DNA of 64,000 nucleotides. Origin: Cellulomonas cellasea (lineage in GTDB: Bacteria > Actinomycetota > Actinomycetes > Actinomycetales > Cellulomonadaceae). Shown here piece after piece: positions 57,230 through 64,000 of the stretch (positions are counted from its first letter, which is position 1; each line of letters opens with the position of its first letter). The stretch is from assembly GCF_030372105.1 (NCBI RefSeq), contig NZ_JAUDBQ010000015.1, forward strand, positions 1 through 64,000. The letters run 5' to 3'. Made by a program: the position numbers and the translations under genes. The notes below the pieces were generated by a model. It was not told the origin of the DNA. It saw only the letters and a program-made list of their open reading frames with translations, and ran no database searches.

Positions 57230-59428
57230 TCAGTCGCGGACGCGGACCCGGTCGAGCAGGAGCTGGGCGATGTCGACGACCTCGGGCACGCCCACCGGCG
57301 GGGTGGACACGCCACCGGCGGCGGCAGGTTGGGCGGCGACCCCGTCGGAGAGCATGACGGTGCAGAACGGGCACGCGGTGGCGACCACGTCGGCGCCTGT
57401 GGCGACGGCCTCGGCGGCGCGGTTGGTGCTGATGCGCGTGCCGATGGTCTCCTCCATCCACATGCGGGCTCCGCCGGCTCCGCAGCAGAAGGAGTTCTCG
57501 CGGTTGCGGGGCATCTCGGCGAGCTCGACGCCGGGCAGGGCGCCCAGGAGCTCGCGCGGCGGGGAGTAGATCTTGTTGTGCCGGCCCAGGTAGCAGGGGT
57601 CGTGGTAGGTGACGCGCTGGCCGTCGGCGGGGGTGCCGGGCTGCGGGTCGGTGGGGGTCAGGCGGCCTTCGGCGACGAGCCGGTTGAGCAGCTCGGTGTG
57701 GTGGACCACGTCGTAGCGGCCGCCGAGCTGCGGGTACTCGCGGCTGATGGTGTTGAAGCAGTGGGCGCAGGTGACGACGATGGCCTGCGCGCCGACCTCG
57801 TTGAGGGTCTCGACGTTCGCGGAGGCGAGCATCTGGAACAGGACCTCGTTGCCGGCGCGGCGGGCGGGGTCGCCGGTGCAGGACTCGCCGTCGCCCAGCA
57901 CGGCGAACGAGACACCGGCGGTGTGCAGCAGCTCGGCGACGGCGCGGGTGGTGCGCTTGGCGCGGTCCTCGTAGGCGCCGGCGCAGCCGACCCAGAACAG
58001 GTAGTCGACGTCCGCGGCGGAGTCGACGTCGGCGCCGACCACCGGCACGTCGAACGGCAGGCCCTTGGCCCAGTCGAGCCGAGCCCGGGCGGGCAGCCCC
58101 CACGGGTTGCCCTGCCGTTCGAGCTTGGTGAACGTGCCGCCGAGCTCCTTGGGGAACGCCGACTCCATGAGCACCTGGTAGCGGCGCACGTCCACGATGG
58201 CGTCGACGTGCTCGATGTCCACGGGGCACTGCTGCACGCAGGCGCCGCAGGCGGTGCAGGCCCACAGTGCGTCCGCGTCGAGCACGCCCGTGCCGATCAG
58301 GTCGAGGCCCGCGTGCGCGTCGGCCTCGGTGGCGCCGTCGCCCGATGCGCGGGCCGCCTGCAGGTAGGGGGCGGTGGCGGCGGCGTGGTCCCGGAGCGCG
58401 AGGACGACGCGCTTGGGGGACAGCGGCTTGCCGGTGGCCCAGGCGGGGCATTGCTCCTGGCAGCGGCCGCACTCGGTGCAGCTCGCGAAGTCGAGCAGGC
58501 CCTTCCAGGTGAAGTCCTCGATGGCGCCCACGCCCAGCCGGGCGTCGTCGGGCAGGTCTTCGATGGTCTCCAGGTCCAGCGGGGCGCCGCCCACCTGGAT
58601 GGGCTGCAGGGGGCCGAGTGAGGGCGCGCCATCGGGGTGGCGGCGCGCGTAGATGTTGACGACGGCGAGGAACCGGTGCCAGGCGACGCCCATGGTGGGC
58701 TGCAGGCCGACCACCACGAACCAGGCCATCGACATCAGGATCTTCACCGTGGCGGTGACGATGACGGCCGTCTCGAGCGTCGCCGTGGGCAGGTCTGCCA
58801 GGGCGGCGCCGTACCAAGCAGTGAGCGGGAAGTGCCACGCGCCAGCCAGGTGGGCGGTGGCCGCGTCCTGGGCGAGCAGGGCGTACTCGAGGCCGCGCAG
58901 CGTCAGCACGGCGAGCACCACCACCAGCACGGTCGCCTCGACGAAGTACGCCTGCGCGGCGTTCGACCCGAAGAACCGTGAGCGTCGCTGCTCGTCCTCG
59001 GGCGCGGAGGCGCGGGGCTGGCGGCGCAGCCGGATGCCGATGAGCGCGAGGATGCCGAGCAGGGACGCCCACGCGATGCCCTCGGTGAGCCACTCCCACG
59101 GTGGCAGGTGCCCGATCAGCGGGAGGGCGTAGCGCTGGTCGACCACCTGCGCGTAGCCGGTCACGAGTGTGAAGAACAGCACAGGGAACGAGATCATCAC
59201 GGCCCAGTGCGCGGCCCGCACCACGGGGCGGCCCTGGAAGCGGTCGTGGCTGAGCGCCTCGTCGAGGACGATGCGCAGGCGCGGCCCGAGGGGACGCCAC
59301 CGCTCGGGGGCCGGACCGCCGATCCGCACGGTGCGGATGATGGCGACGAGGCCCCGCGTGAACACGGCCGTGCCCAGCAGGGACGCGAGGGCCACGACGA
59401 CGAGGCAGACGGTCTCCAGGGTGGTCAC
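57230..59428 (-). CDS. Membrane Fe-S oxidoreductase with CCG domains
   Basis: A 732-residue membrane protein. The first 290 residues hold about six transmembrane segments of a NarI-like cytochrome b type (several His, for example [18 protein letters not shown]). Then come two 4Fe-4S motifs, [12 protein letters not shown] and [12 protein letters not shown], and two CCG domains (YLFWVGCAG to VTCAHCFN, and [11 protein letters not shown] to SFCCGAGG). This is the layout of heterodisulfide-reductase-like or EtfQO-like proteins, which pass electrons between ferredoxin, flavoproteins or acyl-CoA dehydrogenases and menaquinone. The start is GTG 59428. It has no partner gene nearby. Confidence 0.88.
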   Translation of the reverse strand: MTTLETVCLVVVALASLLGTAVFTRGLVAIIRTVRIGGPAPERWRPLGPRLRIVLDEALSHDRFQGRPVVRAAHWAVMISFPVLFFTLVTGYAQVVDQRYALPLIGHLPPWEWLTEGIAWASLLGILALIGIRLRRQPRASAPEDEQRRSRFFGSNAAQAYFVEATVLVVVLAVLTLRGLEYALLAQDAATAHLAGAWHFPLTAWYGAALADLPTATLETAVIVTATVKILMSMAWFVVVGLQPTMGVAWHRFLAVVNIYARRHPDGAPSLGPLQPIQVGGAPLDLETIEDLPDDARLGVGAIEDFTWKGLLDFASCTECGRCQEQCPAWATGKPLSPKRVVLALRDHAAATAPYLQAARASGDGATEADAHAGLDLIGTGVLDADALWACTACGACVQQCPVDIEHVDAIVDVRRYQVLMESAFPKELGGTFTKLERQGNPWGLPARARLDWAKGLPFDVPVVGADVDSAADVDYLFWVGCAGAYEDRAKRTTRAVAELLHTAGVSFAVLGDGESCTGDPARRAGNEVLFQMLASANVETLNEVGAQAIVVTCAHCFNTISREYPQLGGRYDVVHHTELLNRLVAEGRLTPTDPQPGTPADGQRVTYHDPCYLGRHNKIYSPPRELLGALPGVELAEMPRNRENSFCCGAGGARMWMEETIGTRISTNRAAEAVATGADVVATACPFCTVMLSDGVAAQPAAAGGVSTPPVGVPEVVDIAQLLLDRVRVRD

Positions 59429-59674
59429 ACGGCCACGCTATCGGGTCGGGCTGGGCGCGCGGTGGGCACGTTCGGGCCGGTCCCGGGCCTGATCGCACGA
59501 CCGGGGCACCAATCATCGGTTGGTAGGCTGCCCTTCATTCCAGTCACGCACCGTGGTCGGCGCAATGTCGTTGCGCGTGCTTGTGGTTGCCTGCACCAAC
59601 CAAAAGTCCAAACGCTTGCCGTGCCCATTTCCGGGCGCTGACCGACGACCCGCCCACCACAGGACGGAGCGGAC

Positions 59675-62600
59675 GTGCTGACACTGCTCGCCGTGCATCT
59701 CATCGCATCCCTTGCTGCGCCTGCGCTGGTGCGGGCCCTCGGCCGCAAGGCGTTCTGGGTGCTCGCGCTGGCCCCCGCGTCCGTCGCCGTATGGGCCCTG
59801 ACCCTCACCGACCAGGTGATGTCCGGTCACGGACCGGTCGAGGTGGTGCAGTGGATACCCGGCCTGGGCCTCGAGCTCGCGTTCCGGCTCGACACCCTCT
59901 CGTGGCTGATGTCCCTGCTGGTGGGCGGCATCGGCGCGCTGGTGCTCATCTACTGCTCCGCGTACTTCTCGGCCAGCGCCCGCGGCCTCGGCCGCTTCGC
60001 CGCCGTGCTGGTCGCGTTCGCCGGGGCGATGTACGGCCTGGTCACCGCCGACGACATGCTGCTGATGTACGTGTTCTGGGAGCTCACGACAGTGCTGTCG
60101 TACCTGCTCATCGGGCACTACAACGAGCGCAAGGCCAGCCGTCGCGCGGCGATGCAGGCCATCGTCATCACCACCGCCGGCGGCTTGGCGATGCTGATCG
60201 GCATCATCCTGCTCGGCTCGGCGGCCGGCACCTATCGGATCTCCGCGATCATCGCCGACCCGCCGCTGGGCGGCGCCGCGGTGACCGTCGCCGTCGCGTG
60301 CCTGCTCGTGGGCGCCGTGAGCAAGTCCGCGCTGATCCCCTTCCACTTCTGGCTCCCGGCGGCGATGGCCGCGCCCACACCGGTCAGCGCCTACCTGCAC
60401 GCGGCCGCGATGGTCAAAGCGGGCGTCTACCTGGTCGCACGGTTCGCGCCCGCCTACGCCGAGCTCACCGTCTGGCAGGTCATGGTGGTGGTGCTGGGCT
60501 GCGGCACGCTGCTGCTCGGCGGGTACCGGGCGCTGCGGCAGCACGACCTCAAGCTCATCCTGGCGTTCGGCACGGTCAGCCAGCTCGGCCTGATCATCCT
60601 GCTGGTGGGGATGGGCACCCGCGCCACGGCCCTGGCCGGGCTCGCGATGCTCGGCGCGCACGCCATGTTCAAGGCGTCCCTGTTCCTGGTGGTGGGCGTC
60701 GTCGACGCCGCCACCGGCACCCGTGACCTGCGGCGGCTGTCCGGGGTGGGGCGCGCGCTGCCCATCACCGCCACCGCCGCGGGGCTCGCCACCGCGTCGA
60801 TGATCGGGCTGCCGCCCTTCGCCGGGTACGTGGCCAAAGAGGCGGCGCTCGAGTCCCTGGCGCACCTCGACCGGGGCTGGGTGGGCACTGTGGTGCTCGC
60901 CGCCGTGGCCGTCGGGTCCGTGCTCACCGTCGCGTACGGCTTGCGCCTGTGGTGGGGCGCGTTCGCCTCCAAGCCTGTGATCCACGCGCTGCCCACCGAC
61001 GCCTCCGCTGGGGCCACCGTCGCCGAGCTGGAGCAGCCGGCGCGCCCGGCCGCGATCACCAAGCCCGCGCCGCTGCTGGTCATGCCGGCCCTCGTGCTCG
61101 CGGTGCTCGGCCTCGCGGTCGCACTGCTGCCCACGTTCGGCGAGGACCTGCTCGAGCCGTACGCCAACACGTACCCGATCGGCGAGCCCGGCCACCTGAC
61201 GCTCTGGGCGGGCCTCACCCCCACGCTGCTGCTCACCGTGCTAGTGGTGGGCGCCGGCCTGCTCCTGTTCGTGGCGAGGCGGCCGGTCGAGCGGTTCCAG
61301 GCGGCGATGCCCACCGGCCCCGAGGCCGACCGCGCCTACCGGCGCTTCATGCGCAAGCTCGACGAGGTCGCCGCGGACGTCACGGCGCTCACGCAGCGTG
61401 GCTCGCTGCCGCTGTACCTCGGCGGCATCCTGATGGTCTTCGTGGTCTCCGTCGGCGGCGCGCTGCTGACGTTCGGCGCGCTCCCCGACGACCTCAAGGC
61501 CTGGGACACCCCCGCGCAGGCGGCGCTCGGGCTGCTGGTCGTCGTCTCCGCGATCCTCACCGCCCGGGCCCGCCGCCGCCTCAAGGCCGTGATCCTCATG
61601 GGTGTGGGCGGTTACGGCGTGGCCGGTCTGTTCCTGCTGCACGGCGCGCCGGACCTCGCGCTCACCCAGGTCCTCACCGAGACGGTCACGCTGGTCGTGT
61701 TCGTGCTGGTGCTGCGCCGCCTCCCCCCGTACTTCTCCGACCGGCCGCTCGCCGCGTCGCGCTGGCTGCGGCTCGGCGTGGGGCTCATCGTCGGGCTCAC
61801 CGTCGCCGGGCTCGCCCTCGTGGTGCCGGGCGCCCGCATCCACGTGCCCGTCTCCGCCGATTTCGCCGCCGAGGCCGTCGAGTTCGGCGGCGGCAAGAAC
61901 ATCGTCAACGTCACGCTCGTCGACATCCGCGCCTGGGACACCATGGGCGAGATCTCCGTGCTGCTAGTGGCGGCCACCGGCGTCGCGTCGCTGGTCTTCC
62001 TGCGGCGCCGCGGCGGCGCGATCTTCCGCACCGACGAGGCCGCCGAGGGGCAGCCGGTGTGGGGCGGGGGCGGCGGCGACCCGATGGCGGCGCTGCGCCG
62101 GCCCGCGGGCGCCACCGAGCCCGTGCCCGTCGGCAAGGTGACGATCAGCTCCCGCTCCCGCGAGTGGCTGCGCGCGGGGAGCACCCTGGCGCCGCAGCGC
62201 CGCTCGGTGATCTTCGAGGTCACCGTCCGGCTGCTGTTCCACACGATGGTCATGTACTCGCTGTTCCTGCTGTTCTCCGGGCACAACTCCCCGGGTGGCG
62301 GGTTCGCCGCCGGCCTCATCAGCGGCATCGCCCTGGTGACGCGGTACCTGGCGGGCGGACGTTACGAGCTGGGCGAGGCGGCGCCGGTGCAGCCGGGCCT
62401 CCTGCTCGGCAGCGGGCTGTTCCTGTCCGCCGGGGTGGGCATCTTCGCGTTGTTCGCGGGCGGCTCGGTGCTGCAGTCCTGGATGATCGACTTCCACCTG
62501 CCCGTGCTCGGCGACGTGCACCTGGTGACGTCCCTCTTCTTCGACGTGGGCGTGTACCTGGTGGTGATCGGGCTGGTGCTCGACATCCTGCGCAGCCTCG

Positions 62601-62713
62601 GGGCGGAGATCGACCAGCAGGCCGAGCAGGGTGACGGCCCCGACTCCTACGACGACGTGCCGGCACTGCGCACGCAGGGCCCCGGCGCCGGCGAGACGGG
62701 AGGCGCCCGATGA
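59675..62713 (+). CDS. mrpA: Na+/H+ antiporter subunit MrpA (with MrpB domain)
   Basis: A 1012-residue membrane protein. The N-terminal 480 residues resemble NADH dehydrogenase subunit NuoL (YVFWELTTVLSYLLIGHYNE, IPFHFWLPAAMAAPTPVSAY, ATASMIGLPPFAGYVAKEAA); the rest includes the MrpA C-terminal part and an MnhB-like domain (YSLFLLFSGHNSPGGGFAAG), so MrpB is fused. It is the main proton/sodium path of the Mrp antiporter. GGAGC lies a few bases before the GTG. The 246 bases upstream, divergent from the Fe-S gene, carry short inverted repeats around GGTTGG (59518) and CCAACC (59596) and no gene. mrpC follows with an ATGA overlap. Confidence 0.93.
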   Translation: MLTLLAVHLIASLAAPALVRALGRKAFWVLALAPASVAVWALTLTDQVMSGHGPVEVVQWIPGLGLELAFRLDTLSWLMSLLVGGIGALVLIYCSAYFSASARGLGRFAAVLVAFAGAMYGLVTADDMLLMYVFWELTTVLSYLLIGHYNERKASRRAAMQAIVITTAGGLAMLIGIILLGSAAGTYRISAIIADPPLGGAAVTVAVACLLVGAVSKSALIPFHFWLPAAMAAPTPVSAYLHAAAMVKAGVYLVARFAPAYAELTVWQVMVVVLGCGTLLLGGYRALRQHDLKLILAFGTVSQLGLIILLVGMGTRATALAGLAMLGAHAMFKASLFLVVGVVDAATGTRDLRRLSGVGRALPITATAAGLATASMIGLPPFAGYVAKEAALESLAHLDRGWVGTVVLAAVAVGSVLTVAYGLRLWWGAFASKPVIHALPTDASAGATVAELEQPARPAAITKPAPLLVMPALVLAVLGLAVALLPTFGEDLLEPYANTYPIGEPGHLTLWAGLTPTLLLTVLVVGAGLLLFVARRPVERFQAAMPTGPEADRAYRRFMRKLDEVAADVTALTQRGSLPLYLGGILMVFVVSVGGALLTFGALPDDLKAWDTPAQAALGLLVVVSAILTARARRRLKAVILMGVGGYGVAGLFLLHGAPDLALTQVLTETVTLVVFVLVLRRLPPYFSDRPLAASRWLRLGVGLIVGLTVAGLALVVPGARIHVPVSADFAAEAVEFGGGKNIVNVTLVDIRAWDTMGEISVLLVAATGVASLVFLRRRGGAIFRTDEAAEGQPVWGGGGGDPMAALRRPAGATEPVPVGKVTISSRSREWLRAGSTLAPQRRSVIFEVTVRLLFHTMVMYSLFLLFSGHNSPGGGFAAGLISGIALVTRYLAGGRYELGEAAPVQPGLLLGSGLFLSAGVGIFALFAGGSVLQSWMIDFHLPVLGDVHLVTSLFFDVGVYLVVIGLVLDILRSLGAEIDQQAEQGDGPDSYDDVPALRTQGPGAGETGGAR

Positions 62714-63264
62714 TCGACATGACCCCCAACCTCGTGCTGGTGGTGGTGATCGGCGTGCTGTTCACCGTCGGCGTCTACCTGCTGCTCGAGCGCAGCCTCT
62801 CGCGGGTGCTCATCGGCGTGATCCTCATCGGCAACGGCGCGAACCTGCTGTTCCTCATCGCGGGCGGCGCCGCCGGGGCCCCGCCGATCGTGGGGGACGC
62901 GCCCGTCTCCGAGATGAGCGACCCGCTGCCGCAGGCCATGGTGCTGACCGCCATCGTCATCACGCTGGGCATGACGGCGTTCCTGCTGGCCATGGCGTAC
63001 CGCTCCTGGCAGCTCCACCGCCACGACGAGGTGCAGGACGACGTCGAGGACCGCCGCATCGCCCGGCTCGCGGCCATCGACGAGCACGCCTTCACCGACC
63101 GCGACACCGAGGACGCCGGCGAGACGCTGGACGACGAGGCCGCGGAGACCCGAGACGAGACCGACGAGCTGCTCCGGGGCGCGGAGCCCTCGCTGCCCGC
63201 AGGCCCAGGGCCGGACGACGCCAACGGCGCCGCCGGACCAGCCGACCCTGAGGAGCGCCCGTGA
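62710..63264 (+). CDS. mrpC: Na+/H+ antiporter subunit MrpC
   Basis: A 184-residue subunit with three transmembrane helices like NuoK (LVLVVVIGVLFTVGVYLLLE, LSRVLIGVILIGNGANLLFL, ALPQ-type third helix at MVLTAIVITLGMTAFLLAMA). The C-terminal 80 residues are an unusually long acidic tail compared with the usual MrpC of about 110-125 residues. Its ATG overlaps the mrpA stop and its stop overlaps the mrpD ATG by one base. Confidence 0.93.
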   Translation: MIDMTPNLVLVVVIGVLFTVGVYLLLERSLSRVLIGVILIGNGANLLFLIAGGAAGAPPIVGDAPVSEMSDPLPQAMVLTAIVITLGMTAFLLAMAYRSWQLHRHDEVQDDVEDRRIARLAAIDEHAFTDRDTEDAGETLDDEAAETRDETDELLRGAEPSLPAGPGPDDANGAAGPADPEERP

Positions 63265-64000
63265 TGACCGACCCCACGTGGCTGGTGCCGCTGCCCGTCG
63301 TGGTGCCGCTGTTCGGCGCCGGGCTGGCGCTGGCGCTGTACCGCAAGCCGCGCGCACAGCGCATGATCAGCGTGATCGCGCTGACGATGGTGCTGATCGC
63401 CTCCGCGACGCTGCTGGTGCTCGCCGACGGCGGCCCGCTCGTGGTCGACGTGGGCGGCTGGGCGGCGCCGGTGGGCATCGACCTGGTGGCCGACCGGCTC
63501 TCGGCGCTGATGCTCACCATCTCCAGCGCCGTCACCCTGGCGGTGCTGCTGTACTCACTCGCCGAGGGCGAGGCGGATGGCGACGAGGCCGCGCCCGTCT
63601 CGATCTACCACCCGACGTACCTGGTGCTGACGGCCGGCGTCGCGAACGCGTTCCTCTCGGGCGACCTGTTCAACATCTATGTCGGCTTCGAGATCCTGCT
63701 GGCCGCCTCCTACGTGCTGCTCACGCTCGGCGGCACCGGGGAGCGGATCCGGGCCGGCAGCATCTACGTCGTCGTGGCGTTGCTGTCGTCGGTGCTGTTC
63801 CTCATCGCCATCGCGATGATCTACGCCGCGACGGGCACCGTGAACCTCGCCCAGCTCGCCGTGCGACTGCCGGAGATCGACCCGGGTGTGCGGCTGGTGC
63901 TGCAGATCATGCTGCTGGTGGCCTTCGGCATCAAGGCGGCCATCTTCCCGTTGTCGGCCTGGCTGCCGGACTCCTACCCGACGGCGCCCGCACCGGTCAC
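63264..64000 (+). CDS. mrpD: Na+/H+ antiporter subunit MrpD, 5' part
   Basis: The first 245 codons of a NuoM/N-like antiporter subunit; the gene runs past the window end. Visible motifs are FLSGDLFNIYVGFEILLAAS and the lysine-bearing helix FGIKAAIFPLSAWLPDSYPT, typical of MrpD. AGGAG lies eight bases before the ATG at 63264; a GTG at 63261 is also in frame. It completes the visible mrpA-C-D order, with E, F and G expected further on. Confidence 0.93.
   Translation, partial: MTDPTWLVPLPVVVPLFGAGLALALYRKPRAQRMISVIALTMVLIASATLLVLADGGPLVVDVGGWAAPVGIDLVADRLSALMLTISSAVTLAVLLYSLAEGEADGDEAAPVSIYHPTYLVLTAGVANAFLSGDLFNIYVGFEILLAASYVLLTLGGTGERIRAGSIYVVVALLSSVLFLIAIAMIYAATGTVNLAQLAVRLPEIDPGVRLVLQIMLLVAFGIKAAIFPLSAWLPDSYPTAPAPV

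Noticed and set aside
59429-59674. A possible sodium- or ion-sensing riboswitch before mrpA.
   Set aside because: Only short GGTTGG/CCAACC pairings were found; no known riboswitch core could be matched by eye.

Overview
The window is GC-rich, dense in genes and rich in GTG starts and short ATGA/GTGA overlaps, as in a high-GC actinobacterium. The best taxonomic marker is the cellobiose phosphorylase at 51898-54399, whose sequence closely follows the Cellulomonas gilvus enzyme as I remember it. A secreted cellulose-type lytic polysaccharide monooxygenase (LPMO) with a CBM2, IdeR/DtxR-like iron boxes and an LAxTG cell-wall sorting signal agree. I infer Cellulomonas or a close cellulolytic relative. 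No rRNA operon, CRISPR array or transposase was seen.

Layout. 1-5.0 kb: the 3' part of an acyltransferase (E2) gene; a GntR/membrane-protein operon with a palindromic operator; an amide hydrolase plus AmiS channel pair behind a possible leader peptide; thymidylate kinase. 5.2-9.6 kb: copper handling (His-rich membrane protein, YcnI, CopC, CopD-CtaG fusion). 9.7-16.5 kb: two serine peptidases, uracil-DNA glycosylase, a YciO-type protein, twin DUF6458 proteins and the LPMO. 16.9-22.2 kb: a trypsin-like protease, a free-standing small protein resembling its N-terminal domain, an NHLRC2-like thioredoxin/NHL protein and a GGDEF protein. 22.3-30.8 kb: heme-iron acquisition (heme oxygenase, hmuTUV, a TetR regulator, two surface proteins including a wall-anchored HtaA protein), with iron boxes. 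31-38 kb: a GAF regulator, a DinB-like protein, a gene flanked by DnaA-box clusters, and the transglutaminase / ATP-grasp-alpha-E pair. 38-41.5 kb: divergent arsenic genes (arsR and an arsN-like acetyltransferase; arsM, acr3, arsC). 41.5-45.4 kb: FUSC/MarR and a LysR neighbourhood.

45.4-48.2 kb looks like an accessory island next to tRNA-Gly(CCC): a Phd/PIN toxin-antitoxin pair, gene fragments, a lipoprotein and an HTH protein separated by a 33-bp perfect palindrome. 48.3-54.5 kb is a cellodextrin-type phosphorolysis locus: two GH94 phosphorylases and an epimerase, each phosphorylase preceded by a CebR/CelR-like 14-bp box. 54.6-57.1 kb: dCTP deaminase, a paralogue of the DnaA-box-flanked gene, and a coiled-coil membrane protein. 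57.2-64 kb: a membrane Fe-S oxidoreductase and the start of an Mrp Na+/H+ antiporter operon that runs off the end.

Working together: the LPMO attacks cellulose outside the cell and the phosphorylases split imported cellobiose to glucose-1-phosphate plus glucose. The heme genes bind heme at the wall, import it and release iron. The copper genes probably also serve cytochrome oxidase assembly. The ars genes methylate, reduce and export arsenic, and may acetylate an organoarsenical. The observations most worth a second look are the protease with its separate N-domain-like partner, the two distant paralogues at 33.4 and 55.2 kb, the 33-bp palindrome in the island, the paired CebR-like boxes, and the tandem repeats that span stop codons at three gene ends.
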